From: JBCDLI01 sp038745535
Lineage (GTDB): Bacteria; Pseudomonadota; Alphaproteobacteria; Rhizobiales; Rhizobiaceae
Direction of reading: 5' to 3'
Length of the DNA stretch: 14,715 bases
NCBI GenBank assembly: GCA_038745535.1
Contig: JBCDLI010000061.1
Coordinates: forward strand, 1-14,715
A program made the translations under genes and the position numbers. The notes under the pieces are model-generated. The model was not told the DNA's origin. It saw only the letters and a list, made by a program, of their open reading frames with translations, and did not search any database. Shown here piece by piece: positions 1-5,134 of the stretch; position 1 is the stretch's first letter; every line of letters begins with the position of its first letter.

Positions 1-44
1 AGGCATTATTCGACTAAACGTTGCGACGTTTCACGCAAGTCTAT

Positions 45-58
45 TTGACCGCGGTCAA
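45..58. promoter_or_regulatory. FNR/FixK/NnrR-type binding box upstream of ccmC
   Basis: The sequence TTGACCGCGGTCAA is a perfect 14-bp palindrome of the form TTGAC-N4-GTCAA, matching the general recognition pattern of the CRP/FNR superfamily (FNR, FixK, FnrN and NnrR/Dnr sites, TTGA-N6-TCAA). Its centre lies between bases 51 and 52. If transcription starts at 93-94, the centre would be at about -41.5 to -42.5, the classical class II activator position. Cytochrome c maturation genes are oxygen- or FNR-regulated in several proteobacteria, so the target is sensible. Which family member binds, and whether it activates, is inference. Confidence 0.6.
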
Positions 59-87
59 TTGCCGGAAAATCATTTCGTGCGTATATA
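59..87 (+). promoter_or_regulatory. ccmC: Candidate promoter of ccmC (leaderless)
   Basis: A TTGCCG hexamer at 59-64 and a TATATA hexamer at 82-87 are 17 bases apart. An overlapping TATATT lies at 84-89. Six to seven bases after TATATA comes the A of the ccmC ATG at 94, so the mRNA may begin at the start codon. No Shine-Dalgarno sequence is visible before ccmC, which fits. The -35 match is only partial, as expected if the palindrome at 45-58 binds an activator that replaces it. Confidence 0.4.
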
Positions 88-93
88 TTAAAC

Positions 94-891
94 ATGAGTG
101 ATGCTTCTCTGACAATTCGTGGCCGCACCGGCCTATGGGCACTGCTGGGCAGCCAGTCGGGCTTCATGAAGGTTTCAGGCGCCGTGTTGCCATTTGTGTC
201 AGTGCTGGCTTTCGCAGTCACCGCGGTTGGTCTGGTATGGGGTTGGAACGCCCCGCTCGATTACCAACAGGGCGAAACTGTGCGCATCATGTATGTGCAT
301 GTCCCTGCAGCTTGGTTTGCCATGTTCTGCTACATGGTCATGGCGTTTTCGGCTGTCGGCACGCTTGTCTGGAACCATCCGATGGCTGGCATTTCTATCC
401 GCGCCGCAGCGCCAATTGGAGCAGCGTTCACGTTGATCTGCCTGATCACCGGTTCCCTGTGGGGCCGCCCCATGTGGGGCACGTGGTGGGTTTGGGACGC
501 GCGGCTCACGTCGGTGTTCATCTTGCTTTTGATGTATCTCGGCATCATCGCGCTTGGGCGGACACTTGATGATCCAGAGCGCGCAGAAAAGCCGGTCGCC
601 ATTCTCGTGCTTGTTGGCGTCGTAAATATTCCCATCATCAAGTTTTCGGTCGACATATGGAACACGCTGCACCAGCCGGCATCCGTTATTCGCATGGATG
701 GGCCTACCATCCACCCGACGATGCTTTGGCCACTAATTATTTGTGCGGTCGGATTCTCTCTGGTGTTCCTCGCGCTTCATCTGGCTGAAATGCGAAATGA
801 AGTGCGTGCTCGTCGGATTGCACGTTTGCGCAAGTTGTCCGTGCGGCTTTCCCGCGGCGGTCCCTCCACTGCCATGCTGGAAAAGGCCTAA
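94..891 (+). CDS. ccmC: Cytochrome c maturation protein CcmC (haem transporter subunit)
   Basis: This 265-residue inner-membrane protein is CcmC of the system I cytochrome c maturation pathway. CcmC binds haem on the periplasmic face and loads it onto the chaperone CcmE. The tryptophan-rich WWD motif of haem-handling proteins is at residues 123-138 (WGRPMWGTWWVWDARL). The two conserved histidines flanking it are H69 (in YVHVPAAW) and H193 (in LHQPAS). About six hydrophobic segments are visible and the length is usual for the family. The ATG at 94 is the first start after an in-frame stop and has no clear Shine-Dalgarno sequence. The gene is followed after 4 bases by ccmD and then ccmG, the usual order. 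No ccmA or ccmB is recognisable in the 93 bases upstream; whether they lie just outside the window cannot be seen. A tail of about 30 residues after the last membrane segment is basic. Confidence 0.96.
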   Translation: MSDASLTIRGRTGLWALLGSQSGFMKVSGAVLPFVSVLAFAVTAVGLVWGWNAPLDYQQGETVRIMYVHVPAAWFAMFCYMVMAFSAVGTLVWNHPMAGISIRAAAPIGAAFTLICLITGSLWGRPMWGTWWVWDARLTSVFILLLMYLGIIALGRTLDDPERAEKPVAILVLVGVVNIPIIKFSVDIWNTLHQPASVIRMDGPTIHPTMLWPLIICAVGFSLVFLALHLAEMRNEVRARRIARLRKLSVRLSRGGPSTAMLEKA

Positions 892-895
892 GGTT

Positions 896-1051
896 ATGGA
901 GAACGCAACGTTCGTGATGCTGTCTTACGGCGCAGCGGGTTTTGTGACCCTCATTCTTCTGTTGTGGGTCATGCTTTCAGCGCGCCACACTTCGCGTGAG
1001 TTGGCACGTCTTGAAGCGCAAACCGAAGCGATGCGGCGAAGCGACCGATAA
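896..1051 (+). CDS. ccmD: Haem exporter protein CcmD
   Basis: This small membrane protein has 51 residues. In system I it stabilises CcmC-CcmE and helps release holo-CcmE from the CcmABC complex. It fits CcmD in size, in place (between ccmC and ccmG) and in layout: a short N-terminus, one hydrophobic segment at about residues 8-27, then a charged amphipathic C-terminal tail (SRELARLEAQTEAMRR). The ATG at 896 comes 4 bases after the ccmC stop, with purine-rich AAAAGG at 881-886. A longer open frame extends upstream inside ccmC, but that part is only a shadow. Sequence conservation in CcmD is low, so context carries much of the call. Confidence 0.9.
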   Translation: MENATFVMLSYGAAGFVTLILLLWVMLSARHTSRELARLEAQTEAMRRSDR

Positions 1052-1056
1052 CGTCT

Positions 1057-1653
1057 ATGTCATCGACTGACGACACATCTACCGACCACGACGAAGAGCA
1101 GAAGTCACGCAGCGGCCTGATGATCTGGTTTCCGGTGGGTGCGTTCTTCGCGCTCGTGGCCATGTTTGCGTTTATGCTGCTGCAGCCTGGACGTGACGCC
1201 TCCACACTGCCATCTGCGCTCATCGGTCAGTCGGCACCCGCGGTGGTTTTGGAAGCAATCCCGCTTTTGGATCGCCCGGGCATTGATCCGGCAGAGTTCG
1301 AAGGTGTCACGGTCGTCAATTTCTTCGCTTCCTGGTGCGCGCCCTGCCGCGACGAGCATCCCTTCATCATGGATATCGGTGCCGATGATCGCGTCACGCT
1401 GGTTGGTGTCAATCACAAGGACGCCCCTGCCCAGGCCAGGCAGTTTCTCGACAGCCTTGGCAATCCCTACGCAGCGATTGGCGCAGACCCGAATGGTCGC
1501 GCCGGCATTGAGTGGGGCGTCTACGGTATGCCGGAGACCTTCATCATAGCAGCCGATGGAACGGTCGCGTTCAAGCATGTGGGTCCGATTACGCAAACGA
1601 TCCACCGCGAGACGATTATCCCTGAAATCGAACGGCAACTCGCGCTTCAATAG
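1057..1653 (+). CDS. ccmG: Thiol:disulfide interchange protein CcmG/DsbE
   Basis: This is a membrane-anchored periplasmic thioredoxin-like protein of 198 residues. CcmG reduces the disulfide of the apocytochrome CXXCH motif (or of CcmH) so that haem can be attached. The N-terminus is short and cytoplasmic, with a single membrane anchor at about residues 21-42. The thioredoxin domain follows, with the active site WCAPC at 93-97 and the cis-proline loop GMPETF at 157-162. Acidic residues after the active site (RDEHP) are typical of the CcmG/TlpA group. The gene begins 5 bases after ccmD and is surely in the same transcript. The N-terminal region (about 20 residues rich in S, T, D and E) is somewhat long. 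Family membership is clear; TlpA-like alternatives are made unlikely by the neighbours. Confidence 0.94.
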   Translation: MSSTDDTSTDHDEEQKSRSGLMIWFPVGAFFALVAMFAFMLLQPGRDASTLPSALIGQSAPAVVLEAIPLLDRPGIDPAEFEGVTVVNFFASWCAPCRDEHPFIMDIGADDRVTLVGVNHKDAPAQARQFLDSLGNPYAAIGADPNGRAGIEWGVYGMPETFIIAADGTVAFKHVGPITQTIHRETIIPEIERQLALQ

Positions 1654-1677
1654 CGCCGCCCGTCTTGCATTTTAGCG

Positions 1678-1698
1678 TCGGTGAAGCACTTTCACCGA
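1678..1698. promoter_or_regulatory. Perfect palindrome/hairpin at the Nudix gene start
   Basis: TCGGTGAA (1678-1685) and TTCACCGA (1691-1698) are exact inverted copies around a 5-base loop, GCACT. The right arm ends on the base before the ATG at 1699. There is no T-run after it, so it is not a classical terminator for ccmG. It could be an operator for a dimeric repressor, or an RNA hairpin hiding the weak ribosome site GGTGA in its own left arm. Which of these applies is open. Confidence 0.45.
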
Positions 1699-2238
1699 AT
1701 GCCCCCGACGCTGGAAAAGTCATTCACCCGAACCACGCCAGACGGCGATACGCACGAGCGCGATATCTGCGATGCGTGCGGATTTGTGAACTACGTCAAT
1801 CCGAAGATTGTCGTCGGTTCAGTGGTTACCTTTGAAGATAAGATACTGTTATGCCGTCGTGCAATCGAACCGCGTCACGGTTTTTGGACAGTTCCTGCCG
1901 GATATATGGAAGTGGGTGAGACACCGGAAGAAGGTGCCCTGCGTGAAGCACGCGAAGAAGCCAACGCACTGTTGACCCTCCATGGGCTTATGGCTTGCTA
2001 TACAGTGAGGCACCTTTCGCAGGTTCAATTGATTTACCGCGCCACATTGAACGGTGGTCTTCACGCTGCAGGCGACGAGACGCTGGAGACTGGCCTTTTC
2101 ACCTGGGATCAGATTCCGTGGGACGATCTGGCATTCCAAACCGTTGAATGGATGCTGAATGATTATCAAACTTGGCAGGCCGAAAACATCAGCCTGCCAA
2201 TTGCTCGTTCAACGGAACATACTGTTAGCCAACTCTAG
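1699..2238 (+). CDS. Nudix hydrolase (zinc-ribbon-type subfamily)
   Basis: This Nudix-family pyrophosphohydrolase has about 179 residues. Such enzymes cleave nucleoside diphosphates linked to another group; the substrate cannot be told from sequence. The Nudix box is intact in its catalytic part: G-x5-E-x7-REAREE (AGYMEVGETPEEGALREAREEAN), with the final glycine of the consensus replaced by asparagine, which is frequent in this subfamily. The N-terminus has CDACGFVNYVNPKIVVG, a half zinc ribbon (one CxxC pair); the NPKIVVG stretch is typical of the zinc-ribbon Nudix group. I chose ATG 1699 because it gives the usual distance of about 35 residues to NPK. A GTG at 1681 in the same frame would add six residues but lies inside the palindrome. 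No strong ribosome site precedes either start. The 3' end overlaps the convergent hydrolase gene by 14 bases. Confidence 0.88.
   Translation: MPPTLEKSFTRTTPDGDTHERDICDACGFVNYVNPKIVVGSVVTFEDKILLCRRAIEPRHGFWTVPAGYMEVGETPEEGALREAREEANALLTLHGLMACYTVRHLSQVQLIYRATLNGGLHAAGDETLETGLFTWDQIPWDDLAFQTVEWMLNDYQTWQAENISLPIARSTEHTVSQL
2172..2200 (-). terminator. Terminator-like hairpin for the dioxygenase-hydrolase operon
   Basis: TTGGCAGGC (2172-2180) and GCCTGCCAA (2192-2200) form a perfect 9-bp stem with an 11-base loop. On the minus strand the stem begins 24 bases after the hydrolase stop codon and is followed by GTTTGAT, a short, imperfect U-rich stretch. It lies inside the coding sequence of the convergent Nudix gene. 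On the plus strand it is followed by TTGCTCG and is less terminator-like. Confidence 0.45.
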
Positions 2239-3172
2239 CAGGCGCATGGTCGTCCACGATATCGTGATCTTCGGGATACCGCTTGAGCATTGAGGCCACA
2301 AACGGGCAAAGCGGCACGATTGTGGTGCCTTCAGCGCGGACTGTATCGACCATGTGGCGATAGAGCTTCTTTGCAAGTCCTTGACCTTTGAACACGTCGG
2401 GCACGCCCGTATGATCGATGATAATGCATCCGGGCTTGCCCCACGTATAGGACATCTCCGCCTCGTGGCCCGAAGCGGCCCGCATGAACCAGCGGCCTTT
2501 CTTGCCGTCATCTTCACGTTGGATTGGCAGCTCGCCTGAGCCTTGAACCTTAGCGCGAAGCTCGCCAAACCATTTCTGAATTTCAGCCATCTCGTCGGCT
2601 GGAACCTCATGGCCACCGCGATGCCACCATGTGCGGACAGAAGCGCCCTTATCCTCCAGCATGTCGGCAAGCTTGCCTGTCATGTCCGGCGGGCAGATCG
2701 GGTCGCGTGCACCTGCAGTGATGAGCACATCGAGAGTGCCCGCGTTGGCCGCCTTGTCGATATCCCATGTCACAAGCGGATGCATAAGCGCCGCATGCTG
2801 AAACAGGTTTGGCGAACGGTCGATGACCGCGGCGAGAATATTCGCGCCGTTTGAATAGCCTAAGCCGATCACAGTGCCCGGCTCGCTGGCTTCCACATGG
2901 TTCGAGACAAACCGTGTCACCGCTTCGGTGCGCTTCCAAAGATCATCGAAATCATATTGGCCTTCGCCGGTACGCTTGAAGAAGCGCGCTGCGCCCATTT
3001 CCGAAACATCACCACGTGGCGCAATGACCTTTGCCTCGGGCATCATCTGCGACGCTGCATCAAGAAATTGATGCTCGTCACCACCCGTGCCGTGAAAGGC
3101 AAAGATCACCGGACCGCCCTTTTTGTAGAGCGGCCCTTCTTTCGTGGCGAATGTGTATTCGCTGTTCGTCAT
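2225..3172 (-). CDS. MhqD-type alpha/beta hydrolase fused to a small GNAT domain
   Basis: This 315-residue protein has two domains. Residues 1 to about 207 are a carboxylesterase/phospholipase-like alpha/beta hydrolase resembling MhqD/YodD. The oxyanion region is FHGTGG (26-31), the nucleophile S107 is in GYSNG, D157 is in ARDPICP, and H188 is in RGGHEVP. Residues from about 216 to 308 resemble the short GCN5-related acetyltransferase family (Acetyltransf_CG, YjdJ / At1g77540-like), with HTGVPDVFKGQGLAKKL for acetyl-CoA binding and the typical PLCPFV, whose cysteine (C289) is conserved in that family. MhqD-like enzymes accompany ring-cleaving dioxygenases in quinone resistance, and here the gene follows one directly: its ATG abuts the upstream stop with no gap. 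GGAGG at 3178-3182, inside the end of the dioxygenase gene, gives a strong ribosome site 5 bases before the ATG. The hydrolase role is well supported by context; the acetyl acceptor is unknown. Confidence 0.87.
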   Translation of the reverse strand: MTNSEYTFATKEGPLYKKGGPVIFAFHGTGGDEHQFLDAASQMMPEAKVIAPRGDVSEMGAARFFKRTGEGQYDFDDLWKRTEAVTRFVSNHVEASEPGTVIGLGYSNGANILAAVIDRSPNLFQHAALMHPLVTWDIDKAANAGTLDVLITAGARDPICPPDMTGKLADMLEDKGASVRTWWHRGGHEVPADEMAEIQKWFGELRAKVQGSGELPIQREDDGKKGRWFMRAASGHEAEMSYTWGKPGCIIIDHTGVPDVFKGQGLAKKLYRHMVDTVRAEGTTIVPLCPFVASMLKRYPEDHDIVDDHAPARVG

Positions 3173-4108
3173 CTATGCCTCCAGGGGTTGGAGTTGTTGT
3201 TCCAGATACGGACGAAGATGCGCGTGCTGCTGCGGCAGTTTCAGCGCTTCGCCCAGATGTGCTGTGTCTTCATCGCGATCAAAGCCCGGCTCATTGGTTG
3301 CGATCTCGAAAAGGACGCCACCCGGTGTTCGAAAATAGATCGCCCAGAAGTAATCGCGGTCAATCACCGGCGTCACATCATAGCCCGTATCGACGAGCGC
3401 TTTGCGGACCTCCAATTGTTTTTCGCGATCATCGACCGAAAACGCGATATGGTGAACCGAGCCACCGCCAAGCCGCGCCCGTGCTGCATTTGGAAGCTTT
3501 TCGAGTTCAATGATGTCAGCACCATTTCCGACACCTTTCACGTTGAACCGCGTAACGTTTCCTGTCTCATCTACTTTTTCATAGTTCATGAAACCCAGAA
3601 GTTCGGCCATAGCGCCGTCATCTGCCAGCCGCATGGATGCACCGTGGAAGCCGCGAATGGCATGGTCCTCATCCATGCCGGAAAGTGTCCATGGGTCCCG
3701 GTCATCGTCTGACTTTTCAACCAGCGCGAAGCCGTCTCCATCCGGCCCGGCGAACGATAGTCGTTTTTCGCCGAACGCTTCCATCTTTTTCAGGCCATTG
3801 ACCCCTTCGGTCGCGAGGTGGTTTTGCCACCAGGAAAGCGAACCTTCAGGAACAGAAAACGCAGTCGTTCCAACTTCGCCCACGCCCTGTCTGCCTTTAG
3901 CGATGTTGGGGAACGGAAAGTACGTCATCACACTGCCGGGCGTGCCCTGCTCATCACCATAATAGAGGTGATAAACGTCAGGCGCATCGAAGTTCACGGT
4001 CTTCTTCACGCGGCGCAGTCCTAGCGTTTTGGTGAAGAAGTCATTGTTGATTTTGGCGTCGCCCGCCATCGAAGTGACGTGATGCAGGCCATTGATCTGA
4101 GTAAGCAT
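3173..4108 (-). CDS. Ring-cleaving dioxygenase of the glyoxalase/VOC fold (MhqO-like)
   Basis: This is a vicinal-oxygen-chelate protein of 311 residues, similar to MhqO and hydroquinone-type ring-cleaving dioxygenases, which use a metal ion to open aromatic (hydro)quinone rings in the cytoplasm. Two VOC modules are visible, one starting at GLHHVTSM (H9/H10) and one at SVHHIAFSVDD (H219/H220). The late ligand is probably E268 in GVLFEIATNEPGF, a characteristic ending of the family, together with DRDYFWAIYFRTPGG before it. I chose ATG 4108: AAGGAG at 4115-4120 is 6 bases upstream, the ideal distance. A TTG at 4114 would sit directly against that site. The gene is the first of a tight two-gene operon with the MhqD-like fusion protein. 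In Bacillus, the mhq genes answer to quinones and electrophiles through a MarR-type repressor; no regulator gene is visible here. Confidence 0.9.
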   Translation of the reverse strand: MLTQINGLHHVTSMAGDAKINNDFFTKTLGLRRVKKTVNFDAPDVYHLYYGDEQGTPGSVMTYFPFPNIAKGRQGVGEVGTTAFSVPEGSLSWWQNHLATEGVNGLKKMEAFGEKRLSFAGPDGDGFALVEKSDDDRDPWTLSGMDEDHAIRGFHGASMRLADDGAMAELLGFMNYEKVDETGNVTRFNVKGVGNGADIIELEKLPNAARARLGGGSVHHIAFSVDDREKQLEVRKALVDTGYDVTPVIDRDYFWAIYFRTPGGVLFEIATNEPGFDRDEDTAHLGEALKLPQQHAHLRPYLEQQLQPLEA

Positions 4109-4186
4109 GTTCAACTCCTTTGTTCGTTGACCGCAGAAGTAATCAAGCGACAGCGTTCATCATAGACCGCGCTGAGAGGACTGATT

Positions 4187-4203
4187 GTTCATTTTTATTG
4201 AAC
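4187..4203. promoter_or_regulatory. Inverted repeat in the divergent intergenic region
   Basis: GTTCA (4187-4191) and TGAAC (4199-4203) are inverted around an AT-rich 7-base spacer. Further GTTCA copies lie at 4109-4113, 4155-4159 and 4208-4212. On the minus strand, TTGCTG followed 16 bases later by AAAAAT would be a weak promoter overlapping this repeat. The repeat could be an operator for the dioxygenase operon, but its short arms could also arise by chance. Confidence 0.25.
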
Positions 4204-4214
4204 CACCGTTCACA

Positions 4215-4229
4215 GCAAGACGATCTTGC
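4215..4229. promoter_or_regulatory. 15-bp palindrome, possible operator of the dioxygenase operon
   Basis: GCAAGA (4215-4220), CGA, TCTTGC (4224-4229) is a perfect inverted repeat with a 3-base centre. It lies in the 200-base non-coding stretch 4109-4308 between the divergent dioxygenase and DUF4198 genes, about 107 bases upstream of the dioxygenase start. A dimeric repressor of MarR or TetR type would suit such a site. No T-run follows, so it is not a terminator. The function is inferred from position and symmetry only. Apart from this palindrome, the GTTCA repeats and the two ribosome sites, I see nothing else in this stretch. Confidence 0.35.
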
Positions 4230-4308
4230 GTAAACACATGGCGCGTAACGATTGACTTTCATCGGCAAACCGCCAGTTGCGGCGAAGAACGATCCCAAGG
4301 ACTAGCCT

Positions 4309-5133
4309 ATGTTCACCAAATCGCTTTTCGCCGCGGTCTTTGCAGGTGCACTATTTTTCTGCGAGCACGGACTTGCGCACGAGATGTGGCTGCAGCCGCA
4401 GAATTTTCAGATCGCCGCCGACGAGATGATCGACGTGGACATTATTGTCGGCGAGGATTTTGCCGGAACATCCTACGGGTTCAGCCCGAATAATTTTAGA
4501 CGTCTTGAGGTCTCCAAAGATGGTGACCGGAAAGATGTTGGGTCAGAAGTTGGCGCGAAGCCCGCAGTTTCAGAAGTGCCATTTGGCCCAGGGCTACACG
4601 TTGTGACCTACCAGTCTGCCAACCTTGTCACGTCGTACTCAACGGTGGAACGCTTCGGTCGCTTTTTGGAAAGCAAAGGTCTTGGAGAATTCACAGCTAA
4701 GCACGAAGCGCTCAATCTTGAGCCCGGCCGCTTTCGCGAAGTCTATAGCCGGTATGCAAAAAGCCTGATTGCCGTTGACGGCGGGGAGGGACAGGACAAC
4801 TCGCAGAACCTGACCGTAGAGTTCACCGCGCTCGCAAACCCTTACACCGATGATCTGAAGGATGGGCTGAACTTTTCGCTGACCAAGTTCGGTGAACCGT
4901 GGTCTGACCAGCAGGTTCTGGTGTTGGAAAAGCCAACCGGAGCCGATGCCGCGTCGCGGAGCCTTAAAATTAAAACCGATGGTGACGGGCAGCTGACGAT
5001 AGACGTGAAGCCCGGTCATACATATCTTTTAGACGTCGTACACATTCGCCGCCCAAGTGAAGAGCTGGCAGCCTCACTCAACGCCGTTTGGGAAACTCTT
5101 TGGGCTTCCATCACCTTCGAAGTGCCGGAATAA
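4309..5133 (+). CDS. Secreted DUF4198 domain protein
   Basis: This 274-residue exported protein is of the DUF4198 family, periplasmic all-beta proteins often found near metal (nickel/cobalt) uptake genes or TonB receptors. A Sec signal peptide spans about residues 1-23 (a hydrophobic stretch AAVFAGALFF, then GLA), with likely cleavage just before H24 in LAHEMWLQP. The family's conserved start is AH(D/E)xWL, so the mature protein would begin with, or close to, an exposed histidine. The middle has a GLHVVTYQS stretch and the C-terminus a TDGDGQLTIDVKPGHTYLLDVVH segment, both typical of the family. AAGGA at 4297-4301 lies 7 bases before the ATG. The gene stands alone on this strand, divergent from the dioxygenase operon and convergent with the transporter, so the context gives no firm function. 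A metal-binding role is inference. Confidence 0.82.
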   Translation: MFTKSLFAAVFAGALFFCEHGLAHEMWLQPQNFQIAADEMIDVDIIVGEDFAGTSYGFSPNNFRRLEVSKDGDRKDVGSEVGAKPAVSEVPFGPGLHVVTYQSANLVTSYSTVERFGRFLESKGLGEFTAKHEALNLEPGRFREVYSRYAKSLIAVDGGEGQDNSQNLTVEFTALANPYTDDLKDGLNFSLTKFGEPWSDQQVLVLEKPTGADAASRSLKIKTDGDGQLTIDVKPGHTYLLDVVHIRRPSEELAASLNAVWETLWASITFEVPE

Positions 5134-5134
5134 A

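Noticed and set aside
3..17. Possible tail of ccmB (frame giving ALFD and a stop at 15-17)
   Set aside because: Four codons cannot identify a gene. The other forward frames also end before ccmC, and the frame ending at 91 gives no CcmB-like membrane sequence.
199..714. Long minus-strand open frames across ccmC
   Set aside because: They lie opposite a clearly conserved gene and encode compositionally odd, low-hydrophobicity sequence with no family features; they are shadows of the codon bias.
2897..3712. 271-codon plus-strand open frame opposite the dioxygenase and hydrolase
   Set aside because: It crosses the junction of two well-supported minus-strand genes and its translation shows no domain.
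4185..4493. 102-codon plus-strand open frame across the DUF4198 start
   Set aside because: It overlaps the DUF4198 gene in another frame, its translation has no recognisable feature, and its start lies in the regulatory stretch without a ribosome site.
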